A stretch of DNA of 64,000 bases, from NCBI RefSeq assembly GCF_034377285.1, contig NZ_CP139715.1, forward strand, positions 1,178,001-1,242,000, written 5' to 3'. Shown piece after piece: positions 28,477-37,081 of this stretch. Under the pieces are notes generated by a model that was given only the letters and a program-made list of their open reading frames with translations, was not told where the DNA came from and did no database searches. How positions within the stretch are numbered: the stretch's first letter is position 1; the number at the start of each line of letters is the position of its first letter. The position numbers and the translations under genes were made by a program. Source of the DNA: Thalassobaculum sp. OXR-137. Lineage in GTDB: Bacteria > Pseudomonadota > Alphaproteobacteria > Thalassobaculales > Thalassobaculaceae.

Positions 28477-29250
28477 TCAGACCTGCACGCTCATCCCGCC
28501 GTCGACGCCGAGTATCTGGCCGCTGACGAAGCTGCCGGCATCGGCCATCAGGTAGACCGCCGCCCCGCCCAGCTCCGCCGGATCGGCCCAGCGGCCGAGC
28601 GGGGTCTTGCCCACCACCCAGCTGTTGAACTCCTGGTTCTCGATCAGCGCGGTGTTCATCTCGGTGGCGACATAGCCGGGGGCGACCGCGTTCACCGTGA
28701 TGCCCTTCGCCCCCAGCTCCACCGCCATCGCCCGGGTCAGCGCGCGCAGGCCTTCCTTGGCGGCGATATAGGCCGGGACCGTCGGCCGCGCCTGGGGGCC
28801 GAGCATGGAGACGGTGTTGACGATCCGGCCGCCGCCGGCCTCGGCCATGTGCCGGGCGGCGTCGCGGCCGAGCGTGAAGCAGGCGGTCAGGTTGGTGTCC
28901 ACCACCCGGCGGAAATCCTCGGTCGGGAAGTCGAGCACCGGCACCCGGTGCTGCACCCCGGCATTGGCGATCAGGCCCCAGAGCCGGCCGTGACGGCCGA
29001 CGATCCGGTCCAGCGCGGCGCGGCCGGCCACCTCGTCGGTCACGTCGAAGGCTTCCGCCTCCGCCGCGATGCCTTCGGCCGCCAGCTCGTCCACCCGGCC
29101 CTTCAGCGCCTCGGCGTTGCGGCCGTTCAGGACGACGGTCGCGCCGTGGGCACCGCAGGCCCGCGCCATGGCGAGGCCGATGCCGCGCGAGGCGCCGGTG
29201 ATCAGGATCACCCGTCCGGTGAGATCGAATAGCTGGGTGGCGACGGTCAT
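28477..29250 (-). CDS. SDR family oxidoreductase
   Basis: 257-residue classical short-chain dehydrogenase. NAD(P)-binding TGASRGIG at residues 19-26, NAG near 93, catalytic Ser in NTVSMLG and the YxxxK pair in YIAAKEG, then PGYVATEMN. Most like gluconate 5-dehydrogenase or 3-oxoacyl-ACP reductase-type members; the exact substrate is not determinable. Arg after the glycine motif (NGRNAEAL) suggests NADPH. It is followed by a DMT transporter on the same strand 38 bp downstream. Confidence 0.88.
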   Translation of the reverse strand: MTVATQLFDLTGRVILITGASRGIGLAMARACGAHGATVVLNGRNAEALKGRVDELAAEGIAAEAEAFDVTDEVAGRAALDRIVGRHGRLWGLIANAGVQHRVPVLDFPTEDFRRVVDTNLTACFTLGRDAARHMAEAGGGRIVNTVSMLGPQARPTVPAYIAAKEGLRALTRAMAVELGAKGITVNAVAPGYVATEMNTALIENQEFNSWVVGKTPLGRWADPAELGGAAVYLMADAGSFVSGQILGVDGGMSVQV

Positions 29251-29288
29251 CGGTCGGTCTCTCCCTGGAAGGTTCTTGCTCTTGGGTG

Positions 29289-30188
29289 TCAGCGTCCCGC
29301 CTTGCGGACCTGCTCACGGTGGAAGACGTAGAGCCCGCTGGCAATCACGATCGCCGCGCCGACGACGGTCCACTGGTCCGGCAGGTCGCCGAAGACCAGA
29401 TAGCCGGAGATCGTCATCCACAGGATCGCGCTGTAGGTGAAGGGGGCGAGCACCGAGGCGCCGGCATAACGGTGGGCGATGATCACCAGCCAGTGACCGA
29501 CCCCGCCGAACACCCCGAGTCCGAGGAGCAGCAGCCACTGGGTCGCCGTCTCCGGCGTGCTCCAGACGAAAGGCAGGACCGGCAGGAAGATCACCGCGCC
29601 GACCAGCGGCGAGTACAGCGAGGTGGTGTCGGAATGGTCCCGGGCGGCGAGCTTGCGGGTGGCGATGTTGTACAGGGCGGCGACCAGCGCGTTGCCCAGG
29701 CACAGGCCGATCGCCCAGTGCACCTCGGCCGCACCCGGCCGGATGATCACCAGCACGCCGATGAAGCCGACGGCGATGGCCGACCAGCGCCGCCAGCCGA
29801 CGGTCTCGCCCAGCAGCGGCACCGACAGGGCGGCGACCAGCAGGGGGGCGGTGAAGAAGATCGACGCCGTGGTGGTCAGCGGCAGATAGCTGACGGCGGT
29901 GAAGTTCAGCAGCGTCGACATCACCAGCAGCATGGAGCGGGCGATCTGCAGCCGCAGGTTGCTGGTGGCGAAGACCCGCGTGCCCTTGCGCGGCATCAGC
30001 ACCAGGATCACCAGCACCGCATGGCCGACGAAGCGGGACCAGACGATCTGCAGGGTGTCGAGGTCGCGGCTCAGCACCTTGGCCGAGGTGTCGAGACAGG
30101 CGAAGAGCAGGAAGGCGCCGCAGATCAGCAGGATGCCCCGGCCCACATGTCCGTCGTCCAGATAGTTCGGCGTATTCGGCGCGACCAC
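29289..30188 (-). CDS. DMT family transporter (two EamA domains)
   Basis: 299-residue inner-membrane protein with ten predicted helices in two EamA repeats, the first from GRGILLICGAFLLFACLDTSAKVL and the second from HWAIGLCLGNALVAALYNIATRKLA. Drug/metabolite transporters of this RhaT/YdcZ-like type export small metabolites or amino acids. The start is GTG 30188 with GAGGG upstream. The paralog at 32171-33109 shares the same architecture and motifs such as LPFVWSTP/LPFVWNTP and GYLVFGDLPD/GYLWFGDFPD. Confidence 0.87.
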   Translation of the reverse strand: MVAPNTPNYLDDGHVGRGILLICGAFLLFACLDTSAKVLSRDLDTLQIVWSRFVGHAVLVILVLMPRKGTRVFATSNLRLQIARSMLLVMSTLLNFTAVSYLPLTTTASIFFTAPLLVAALSVPLLGETVGWRRWSAIAVGFIGVLVIIRPGAAEVHWAIGLCLGNALVAALYNIATRKLAARDHSDTTSLYSPLVGAVIFLPVLPFVWSTPETATQWLLLLGLGVFGGVGHWLVIIAHRYAGASVLAPFTYSAILWMTISGYLVFGDLPDQWTVVGAAIVIASGLYVFHREQVRKAGR

Positions 30189-30251
30189 GATGCCCTCGGG
30201 AGTGAGTTCCTCCCGTCTTACGCGCTCCGCCGCCGCGCGTCGAGGCCGGGC

Positions 30252-30995
30252 TTAGGAGGTGCCGGCCGCCTGCTTCGCCGCCACCTTGCGCGCCAGGCGC
30301 TCCAGCCCGGCATCGGGCATCCCGAGTTCGCGCAGATGGGTCACCGTGTTGAACAGATACTCGCAGCAGGGCCCCAGGAACCCGCAGGCACGGGCGATGG
30401 TTTCCGCCGCTTCCTCCTCCGGCAATCGCCCGCAATAGCGTTCGTTGGCGCGGTTGATGACGAAGCCGAGCACGCTGATCGGGCCCTGGTCGGTCTGCGC
30501 CTTCAGCCAGCGCGGCCGGTAGGCGTGGGTGACCATCTCGCGGCGCCAGACCAGCTCGAGCTCCGCCTCGGCATGGTCCTTGGGGATGCGGAAGGCCACG
30601 CCCCGGCAGACCCCGCCGCGATCCAGCCCCAGCACCAGACCCGGCCGGTCGGGGGTGCCGCGGCCCAGTTCGGTGCGCAGGCAGAAGCGGCGGTGCAGCC
30701 CGCGCACCGTGGCGCAGCGCTGCTCGCTGAATTCGATGGCCGGATTCCAGATCAGCGAGCCGTAGCCGAACAGCCAGACATCCTCCTCCGGCTGGCCGGT
30801 CTGCGGAAACATCGACGCCCGGGACGCCGCCAGTTCTTCGTCGGTCAGGGTCTTCAGGGTGGGTTCGTGCTTGTGCAGCAGGGCGCGGATCTCGCCCGAG
30901 CGCAGCCGCTCCCGCGTCAGGGCGACGGTCTGTGGGGTCGCCGACTCTGAGGTTTCGGGAGGGGTTCGGGATGCCGTGCTGGATGAATCCGCCAT
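30252..30995 (-). CDS. chaC: ChaC-type gamma-glutamylcyclotransferase
   Basis: 247 residues. ChaC-family enzyme that releases 5-oxoproline and Cys-Gly from glutathione in the cytoplasm. The substrate-binding loop FGYGSLIWNP lies near residue 76, CRGVAFRIP and the catalytic-Glu region EAELELVWRREM follow, and FVINRANERYCG and TVTHLRELG complete the fold. An N-terminal extension of about 30 low-complexity residues precedes the domain. The ATG at 30995 was chosen; the upstream frame overlaps the next gene. It lies 63 bp after the DMT gene's start on the same strand. Confidence 0.88.
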   Translation of the reverse strand: MADSSSTASRTPPETSESATPQTVALTRERLRSGEIRALLHKHEPTLKTLTDEELAASRASMFPQTGQPEEDVWLFGYGSLIWNPAIEFSEQRCATVRGLHRRFCLRTELGRGTPDRPGLVLGLDRGGVCRGVAFRIPKDHAEAELELVWRREMVTHAYRPRWLKAQTDQGPISVLGFVINRANERYCGRLPEEEAAETIARACGFLGPCCEYLFNTVTHLRELGMPDAGLERLARKVAAKQAAGTS

Positions 30996-31099
30996 GGTCG
31001 TTCCATATACTTGGCGCCGGCCCGGTTCCCAGGGGCCTGTCTGGAACGGCATTCGTGCGATTTCGGCGCAGTATGATGCCGATATGTGGTCGGCGTCGG

Positions 31100-31906
31100 T
31101 TACTCGGCGTTCCGCATCCAATTGTCCCAGAGCTTCTCGCCGATCTGGCAGTCGCTGAGCTCGGCCATCTGGGCGGGCATCCAACGCGCCGGTACCGCCC
31201 GGGGTGGCGGCATGCGGCCGGCGATCTCCAGGATCAGCTTGCGGCGGATGGCGTCGGCGAATTCGCGCGGGTCCTGAACGGTGACCAGAAACGCCCCGAA
31301 GCCGCCGATCACGCAGTCCTCGTAGTAGAGGTCGAGGTTCTGCACGTCGAAGAACCCGCTGGGGAAGCCGGTTTTCAGCATGATCGGCAGGCCGTTGATG
31401 GTGATGCCCCGATCGATGACGGCATCGCGGGCGTCCGTCACGCGGAAGCCCTGGTTGTTCGGGCCGTCGCCGGAGATGTCGATCACCCGCCGGGGGCTGG
31501 CGACGCCGGAGGTCTCGAAGAGGCCGGCGGAGAAGGTCAGGGCGTTGCTGATCGAGGTGCGGCTCAGGCGCTGGAGGGGGGCCGACGCCAGAGTATCGGC
31601 GACCCGGCCGGCGGAGGCCGCACCGTCGACCAGGGTCCAGGGGACCAGCACCGTCTGCAGTCCGTGGCCGGCCCATTCCACATAGGTCAGGGCGATCCGG
31701 CCGAGCGGCCCGCCCTCGATGGCGCGGATGACCTCCGGGTCGCGCAGGGCCGCGACATAGCCGGCGCGTTGCAGGCTCTGCTCGTCCTGGTCCATGGAAC
31801 GGGAGATGTCCACGGCGAGGACGAGCTGGAGATCGACCGCAGTCTGGGCTTCGGCCCGGCCGGACAGAAGGAGCCCGAGCAGGGCGGCGGACAGCAGGCG
31901 GAGCAT
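31100..31906 (-). CDS. DUF1194 VWA-like exported protein
   Basis: 268 residues. A cleavable signal peptide (MLRLLSAALLGLLLSGRAEAQ) is followed by a VWA-type domain with the MIDAS-like DISRSMDQDEQ near residue 34, SISNALTFSAGLF, and DISGDGPNNQGF. This is the DUF1194 family: secreted or periplasmic, function unknown, probably metal-dependent protein binding. GGAGG precedes the ATG at 31906. The C-terminus (CQIGEKLWDNWMRNAE) is outside the VWA fold. Confidence 0.86.
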   Translation of the reverse strand: MLRLLSAALLGLLLSGRAEAQTAVDLQLVLAVDISRSMDQDEQSLQRAGYVAALRDPEVIRAIEGGPLGRIALTYVEWAGHGLQTVLVPWTLVDGAASAGRVADTLASAPLQRLSRTSISNALTFSAGLFETSGVASPRRVIDISGDGPNNQGFRVTDARDAVIDRGITINGLPIMLKTGFPSGFFDVQNLDLYYEDCVIGGFGAFLVTVQDPREFADAIRRKLILEIAGRMPPPRAVPARWMPAQMAELSDCQIGEKLWDNWMRNAE

Positions 31907-31961
31907 GCGGACACCTCCGAACGGGTCGAGCGCGGGCACCGGAGTCCCGGAGCCGGCCAAT

Positions 31962-31991
31962 ACAAGGCCGGTCTCCACAAGGCCGGTCTCT
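31962..31991. repeat. 15-bp tandem micro-duplication upstream of the DUF1194 gene
   Basis: Two 15-bp units ACAAGGCCGGTCTCC (31962-31976) and its copy (31977-31991) differing at the last base. Intergenic, about 55 bp upstream of the DUF1194 start. Confidence 0.85.
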
Positions 31992-32170
31992 TCAAGATAG
32001 AGCGCCCCGCCGGTCGCGGCGAGATCCACGGGTCGAGAAAGGGCGAAAGCCCGCCGTCGCCCGGTTGGCCTCCCGGGCCCGGGTCGCTATCGTAGGCCGT
32101 CCTGCCGCCCGCGCCCATCCGCCGCGCCCCTCCTGCGCCCCATCCCTTCCGCTCTTCCGCAGGCCGATCC

Positions 32171-33109
32171 ATGACCGAACCGACCGCCGTGCCCGTTACC
32201 GACCCGACCCCCCCGTCCGCCCCGCAGGACCGGGTGCTGCTCGGGATCGGACTGATGCTCCTGTCGGTGGCGCTCCTGCCGATCATGGAGGGATTGGCGA
32301 AGTCGATGAGCGACCGCTACGTGGTGGTTCAGCTCGTGTTCGCCCGCTTCGCCTTCCAGTCGCTGTTCATCGTGCCGATCGCCGCCCTGCGCCACGGACG
32401 GGAACTGAGGCGGGGCAACCGGCTGGCGCTGCAGATCGCCCGCGGCCTGTCGATCCTCGCCGGCACCGGTTTCTTCTACTGGTCGCTGCGCACCCTGCCG
32501 CTGGCCGACGGGCTGGCGCTGATGTTCGTCGCCCCGCTGATCGTCACCGCGATCTCCGCGCTGTTCCTGGGCGAACAGGTCGGCGCGCGGCGCTGGGCCG
32601 CGGTGCTGGTCGGCTTCCTCGGCGTGCTGGTGATCCTGCGACCGGGTCTCGGCGTGTTCCAGCCCGGCGCGGTGCTGGCTCTTGCGGCGGGCTGCTGCAT
32701 AGCGACCTACGCCCTGCTGACCCGGCATCTCAGCACCGCCGCCCCGCCGCTGGTGACCCTGGCCTATACCTCCCTGGTCGGCGCGCTCTGCACCGCCATC
32801 CTGCTGCCCTTCGTGTGGAACACCCCGGATGCGGGCGACTGGCTGCGCATGGCGGTGATGGGGTCGGTCGGGGCGTTCGGCCACTACTTCATGATCCGCG
32901 CCTTCGAGCAGGCGCCCGCCTCGGTGATCTCGCCCTTCATCTATGCGGAGATCGTCATGGCGACGACGATCGGCTATCTGTGGTTCGGCGATTTCCCGGA
33001 CGCCTTCACCTGGACCGGCATCGCCATCCTGATCGCCAGCGGCGTCTATCTGTCCTGGCGCGAGCATGTCGCCCAGCGGCGCGCCCGGATACCGGTCTCC
33101 GGAATGTGA
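32171..33109 (+). CDS. DMT family transporter (two EamA domains)
   Basis: 312-residue inner-membrane transporter with two EamA repeats and ten helices (for example LLGIGLMLLSVALLPIMEGL, ISALFLGEQVGARRWAAVLVGFLGVLVILRPG). It is a likely exporter of a small metabolite. Clear paralog of the transporter at 29289-30188, with shared phrases LVGFLGVLVILRPG/AVGFIGVLVIIRPG and ASVISPFIYAEI/ASVLAPFTYSAI, though encoded on the other strand. Co-directional with the cytochrome b561-YceI gene. Confidence 0.87.
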   Translation: MTEPTAVPVTDPTPPSAPQDRVLLGIGLMLLSVALLPIMEGLAKSMSDRYVVVQLVFARFAFQSLFIVPIAALRHGRELRRGNRLALQIARGLSILAGTGFFYWSLRTLPLADGLALMFVAPLIVTAISALFLGEQVGARRWAAVLVGFLGVLVILRPGLGVFQPGAVLALAAGCCIATYALLTRHLSTAAPPLVTLAYTSLVGALCTAILLPFVWNTPDAGDWLRMAVMGSVGAFGHYFMIRAFEQAPASVISPFIYAEIVMATTIGYLWFGDFPDAFTWTGIAILIASGVYLSWREHVAQRRARIPVSGM

Positions 33110-33191
33110 AGGCCGCCCGGCCTGGGCGGGGCGCCGCATCGGCCCATCTCTTCTAGGAACCGTGTCCCGAGGTCTGGCGAGGAAGCATCCG

Positions 33192-34280
33192 ATGGCATGG
33201 CGCAATTCCCCCGACCGGTTCGGCTGGGCGGCCAAGGTGTTCCACTGGCTCACCGCCGTGGCCGTCGCCGCGATGTTCGCCATCGCCTGGACGATGGACG
33301 CCCTCCCGGTCGGTCTCGCCAAGCTCCAGGCTTATGGCTGGCACAAGTCGATCGGCCTGACGATCCTGGCGGTGACGGTGCTGCGCCTGCTCTGGCGGCT
33401 GGCCAATCCGCAGCCCCGCTATCTCGGCGACAGTACCTGGCAGCGCCGGGCGTCGACGGTCGCTCACTGGCTGCTCTACGCCTGCCTGATCGCCCTGCCG
33501 ATCCTCGGCTGGCTGATGTCGGCGGCGGCGAACACGCCGGTGAACCTGTTCGGGCTGATGGTGCTGCCCAACCCGATCGCCCCCGACCGCGCGCTGGCGC
33601 AGCTGCTGGAGGAGGCGCACGAGACCCTGGCCTACGGCCTGCTCGCCCTGGTGGCGCTGCATGCGGCGGCGGCCCTCAAGCACCACCTGATCGACCGCGA
33701 CGGTACCCTGCGCCGGATGCTGACGGTGCTGCTGATCGTTTCCGCCTTCGGCATGGCCACCGCTACGGCGGCGCCGTCGGAGGAGATGCCGCCCTGGAGT
33801 GCCGATCCCGCGCGCAGCCGGATCGCCTTCACCTTCACCCAGCTCGGCTCGCCGATCGAAGGGGAGTTCAAGGAGTACGACGTGGAGATCCGGTTCAATC
33901 CGGAAGACCCCGCCGGCGAGGTCCGGGTGGTGATCGAGACCGCGTCCATCGACACCGGCGACGACGACCGCGATGTCCAGGCCCGCAGTCCCGACTTCTT
34001 CTCGGTGGCGGCGTTTCCGGAGGCGGTGTTCGACGCCACCGACATTCGCCGGGACGGGGACGGGTATCTGGCTGTCGGCACCCTGACCCTGAAGGGCCAG
34101 ACCCGGCCGCTCTCCCTGCCCTTCACCCTGACCGTGGACGGCGATACCGCCCATGCCCAGGGGTCGCTGGTGGTGAACCGGCAGGACTTCGCCATCGGCA
34201 CCGGCGAATGGGCGACCAACGCCGCGGTGGGGGACGAGGTGCGGATCGCGATCTCGGTGACCGCGACCCGCGTCTACTGA
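33192..34280 (+). CDS. Cytochrome b561-YceI fusion protein
   Basis: 362 residues, two domains. Residues 1-185 are a four-helix cytochrome b561 with heme-ligand histidines in VFHWLTAVAV, GWHKSIGL, VAHWLLY and LVALHAAAALKHH. Residues about 200-362 are a YceI lipocalin-like domain (RSRIAFTFTQLGSPIEGEF, PDFFSVAAFPEAVF, GTLTLKGQTRPLSLPFTL) facing the periplasm. YceI binds polyisoprenoids, and separate cybB-yceI gene pairs are common, so the fusion suggests electron transfer to a quinone or isoprenoid held by YceI. The two halves join through a hydrophobic segment resembling YceI's lost signal peptide (LLIVSAFGMATATAA). Confidence 0.87.
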   Translation: MAWRNSPDRFGWAAKVFHWLTAVAVAAMFAIAWTMDALPVGLAKLQAYGWHKSIGLTILAVTVLRLLWRLANPQPRYLGDSTWQRRASTVAHWLLYACLIALPILGWLMSAAANTPVNLFGLMVLPNPIAPDRALAQLLEEAHETLAYGLLALVALHAAAALKHHLIDRDGTLRRMLTVLLIVSAFGMATATAAPSEEMPPWSADPARSRIAFTFTQLGSPIEGEFKEYDVEIRFNPEDPAGEVRVVIETASIDTGDDDRDVQARSPDFFSVAAFPEAVFDATDIRRDGDGYLAVGTLTLKGQTRPLSLPFTLTVDGDTAHAQGSLVVNRQDFAIGTGEWATNAAVGDEVRIAISVTATRVY

Positions 34281-34283
34281 GGC

Positions 34284-35165
34284 TCAGAAGCCGTACAGTT
34301 TCGCCGGGTTGTCGACCAGGATGGCCTTGCGCCGGGCCGCGTCGGGGACCCAGACCGCCAGTTCGTCCATCAGGTCGCCGTCATTGGCCATCGGGATCGT
34401 GACCGAGGGATGCGGCCAGTCCGTGCCCCACACGCAACGCTCCGGCGCGGTCTGCGCCAGGGCCTGGGCGACCGGCACCACGTCCGTATAGGGGGTGTGC
34501 TGCAGGTTGGTGCTGCGGTAGGCCCCGGACAGCTTCACCCAGGTGCGCCCGCCCTTCAGCAGGTCGAGCAGGGTGGCGAAGCCGGGCGCGTCCACCCCCT
34601 TGGCCGGATCCATGTGGCCCATATGGTCGACCACGATCTCGACGGGCAGGTCGGCATAGGTCGCCAGGTCGAAGGTCGAGACGTCGACCAGGAACTGGAT
34701 GTGCCAGCCCAGCTCGGCGATCCGGTCGGCCATGGTGCGGATCTCGTCGGCCGGCGGGCCGCCCTTGAACAGCAGGTTATACCGCACGCCGCGCACGCCC
34801 AGCGCGTCGAGCCGGCGCAGCGAGGCGTCGTCGATGTTGGCGTCGAGCACCGCGATGCCCCGCATTTCGATCCCGTCCCAGCCGGCGGCCTCCTGCAGCA
34901 GCCACTCGGTGATGGCGTTGTCGGTGCCGTAGACGCTGGGATGGATGGTGACGCAGCGGGTCACGCCCAGGGTGTCGATCAGGTGGCGATACGCGTCGGC
35001 CGGATGGTCCGGCGGGGTGTAGCTGCGGTTGGGGGTATAGGGAAACCGGTCGGCGGGACCGAAGACGTGGAAATGGCAATCGGTCGCCCCTGCCGGCACG
35101 GCGAAGCCGGGTGCGCGGGGGGCGGGGTCGGCCGCTTGGCAGACCGGAATGGAGGCATCGTTCAT
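34284..35165 (-). CDS. Amidohydrolase family protein, LigI-like (PDC lactonase type)
   Basis: 293-residue metal-poor amidohydrolase resembling 2-pyrone-4,6-dicarboxylate hydrolase (LigI) and 4-sulfomuconolactonase. Seen: GATDCHFHVFGPADRFPYTP, GVRYNLLFKGG, IVVDHMGHMDPAKG, WVKLSGAYR and VWGTDWPHP with the catalytic Asp. LigI opens a pyrone lactone in protocatechuate 4,5-cleavage. Its presence in a genome with pobA is suggestive, but no other lig gene is adjacent. The ATG at 35165 is preferred over 35204. Stop is 3 bp from the convergent b561-YceI stop. Confidence 0.83.
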   Translation of the reverse strand: MNDASIPVCQAADPAPRAPGFAVPAGATDCHFHVFGPADRFPYTPNRSYTPPDHPADAYRHLIDTLGVTRCVTIHPSVYGTDNAITEWLLQEAAGWDGIEMRGIAVLDANIDDASLRRLDALGVRGVRYNLLFKGGPPADEIRTMADRIAELGWHIQFLVDVSTFDLATYADLPVEIVVDHMGHMDPAKGVDAPGFATLLDLLKGGRTWVKLSGAYRSTNLQHTPYTDVVPVAQALAQTAPERCVWGTDWPHPSVTIPMANDGDLMDELAVWVPDAARRKAILVDNPAKLYGF

Positions 35166-35311
35166 GGCGGCGATCCTGGCGGCGTGGTTAACGGAAGTAA
35201 ACACGCCGAATCGCCCGCCGGACGCCCTGCGCAGATTTACAGACGCGCCGGTGCCGCTTATGTTTTGGCCGATTGCTGGGACCCACCGGAGAGGCCGAGA
35301 ACGGCGCGCGC

Positions 35312-35803
35312 ATGCCCGAAAAAATCGACTTTTCCAAGGTGAGCTTCCTCATCGTCGACCAGAACAAACTGTCGACCCAGCTCATTCGAGACATTCTGGC
35401 CATGCTGGAGGTGACGCGCGTCCGCAGCGTGACCTCGGTCGCCCGTGCTCGCAACGTCCTGCGCGGCGAACCGGTGGATATCATCATCACCGAGTATCAC
35501 ATGGAGCCGGAGAACGGGATCGACCTGATCGACTGGCTGCGCACCAGCACGGATTCGCCCGACCGGATGATCCCGATCATCATGCTGACGGCCAATTCGG
35601 AAGAGGAATACGTCATGCGCGCCCGCGACCGCGGGGTGACGGAGTTCCTGGCCAAGCCGTTCAACGTGGAGGGCCTGTACCGCCGGCTGGTCTCGGTGAT
35701 CGCCCGGCCCCGGGCCTTCGTCAACATCGACAATTATTTCGGACCCGACCGCCGACGGCGGCAGGTCGAGTTCGGCGGTCCGGACAGGCGGCGCAACGAC
35801 TGA
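35312..35803 (+). CDS. Atypical response-regulator receiver protein
   Basis: 163-residue stand-alone receiver domain. It aligns to CheY as FLIVDQNK, ..DIIITEYHMEPENGIDLI.., IIMLTANSEEE, FLAKPFN. The conserved Thr93 and Lys115 are present. However, the phosphoacceptor Asp position holds Glu61 (ITEYHM), and the usual N-terminal Asp pair is reduced to Asp16-Gln17. The domain may be locked in an active-like state or signal without phosphorylation. The C-terminal tail is basic and carries GPDRRR twice. The ATG at 35312 is listed; TTG 35273 is an alternative. Its stop overlaps the next gene by one base (TGATG), implying translational coupling. Confidence 0.83.
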   Translation: MPEKIDFSKVSFLIVDQNKLSTQLIRDILAMLEVTRVRSVTSVARARNVLRGEPVDIIITEYHMEPENGIDLIDWLRTSTDSPDRMIPIIMLTANSEEEYVMRARDRGVTEFLAKPFNVEGLYRRLVSVIARPRAFVNIDNYFGPDRRRRQVEFGGPDRRRND

Positions 35804-36303
35804 TGGCGCGCCGCGCCCAGATCATTCCGCCGCGGCCGGATCTTCGGCGCAAGGCGGTGAATTATTCCAAGGGCTTCGATCTCAAGCTGACCCCGGCGAT
35901 GGTGGAGAAGCTCGAGCAGGTCGTGCACAAGGCTCGGGACAATTTCACCGCCGACATCGCCGCCCGGCTGGTCGCCATGCGCGCCGCCCTGCGCGAGGCG
36001 GCGGAGAGCGAGACCGACGAGAAGGACCGCGGCGTCCTGAGCGCCATCTACGCCGACTCCCTGGAGATCAAGGGAGCCGGCGGCACCATCGGCTTCGATC
36101 TGCTGACGGCGATCGGCAAATCGCTCAACGACTTCGTGACAGGCCTGGAGACGCTGGACCGGCGGCGGGTCGACATCATCAACCTGCATATCGACGCGCT
36201 CTACGTGGTTTTGGCGGACAACATCACCGGCCGCGGCGGGCCGACCGAAGCCGCCGTGCTCCGGGCGTTTTCGGCGCTGCATCAGAAGTTCCGCGACGGC
36301 TGA
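35803..36303 (+). CDS. Hpt-like helical protein lacking the phospho-histidine
   Basis: 166-residue all-helical protein. Residues 80-110 (ADSLEIKGAGGTIGFDLLTAIGKSL) strongly resemble the histidine phosphotransfer motif AHxLKGxAGxxGxxxL, but Leu87 occupies the histidine position. It starts on the last base of the receiver gene stop and is surely co-translated with it. A structural partner of the receiver that cannot pass phosphate is the simplest reading. No kinase gene is nearby. The Hpt relationship is from pattern and context only; a CheZ-like or novel helical bundle remains possible. Confidence 0.6.
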   Translation: MARRAQIIPPRPDLRRKAVNYSKGFDLKLTPAMVEKLEQVVHKARDNFTADIAARLVAMRAALREAAESETDEKDRGVLSAIYADSLEIKGAGGTIGFDLLTAIGKSLNDFVTGLETLDRRRVDIINLHIDALYVVLADNITGRGGPTEAAVLRAFSALHQKFRDG

Positions 36304-36422
36304 ACGCCCGCCCATGATTGCTGACAATCGCATTTCCGTGGAATAGTCTGACGCTCCGAGCCACTCGGGACGCGCGACTCGGAACGCGCGGCTCGGGCGC
36401 AAACCGCTGGGTGGGGAAAGGG

Positions 36423-36791
36423 ATGGCTGAGATCGACCCGCTGGATCGCCGTGCACTCGGCGTGCTGTCGGAAACCGTGAATGCCGAGCTCGGTGCGGGA
36501 AGCATCGTGGCCCGCGAGGTCAACCGGGCCTACCGGTCCGGGCGCAGCGCCGATCTGCGCACCGCGTCGGCCGCGTTCGACGCGCTTCCCTCCTGGCAGC
36601 GCTCCAGCATCGGGGACGACGCGACCCGCCGGGCCCGCCGCATGCGCGCCAAGCCGGCCGAGCCGCGGCGCACGCCGGTCCGCGAGACCGTCCGCGACAG
36701 CGCGCGGGACTGGCAGGATCTGCGCGAGGCGCAGGAGCGGGTGGTGATCCCCTCGCCGCCGAGATTCCTGAAGCCGCGGGTTACCCGCTGA
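36423..36791 (+). CDS. Small basic protein of unknown function
   Basis: 122 residues, unrecognised. The N-terminal half (IDPLDRRALGVLSETVNAELGA) looks helical; the second half is strongly basic with RRARRMRAKPAEPRR, as in DNA- or membrane-associated tails. No signal peptide or membrane helix. GGGGAAAGGG lies before the ATG at 36423. It is co-directional with the receiver/Hpt-like pair 120 bp upstream and may belong to the same lineage-specific cluster. Confidence 0.55.
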   Translation: MAEIDPLDRRALGVLSETVNAELGAGSIVAREVNRAYRSGRSADLRTASAAFDALPSWQRSSIGDDATRRARRMRAKPAEPRRTPVRETVRDSARDWQDLREAQERVVIPSPPRFLKPRVTR

Positions 36792-36843
36792 ACAGCCTGG
36801 GGTAGAGCGTCCCGATCAATATTCGGCAGATCAGACTTCAAAA

Positions 36844-36856
36844 TTTGATCATCAAA
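36844..36856. promoter_or_regulatory. AT-rich dyad in intergenic region
   Basis: TTTGAT-C-ATCAAA, a perfect 6-bp dyad in the 290-bp gap (36792-37081) before the next gene. The surrounding 60 bp are AT-rich, the likeliest promoter location for 37082-37723. The rest of the gap shows nothing recognisable. Confidence 0.3.
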
Positions 36857-37081
36857 ACTATAGTTCGCTGCCACGAGAGGGACCGAATGGCCGAATTGCG
36901 TGCCAAACCGGCGCCATCTGTGGGATACTAGCCCGGATCTTCATTGCCGGTACTGGCGTGCGGCCCCCATCACGGGTTTCACTTCCGGGGCAATGATGAT
37001 GAGAGAGATTTGAGGTGCGGTCACGGATTGGCGGCCGACTCCGGCCGAAAGCGCCCGCACCGGAACGTTAGGATGATAGAG

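Noticed and set aside
29289-33109. Recent duplication of the two DMT transporter genes
   Set aside because: The proteins share architecture and some motifs, but divergence is high and they are on opposite strands with unrelated flanks, so the split is old.
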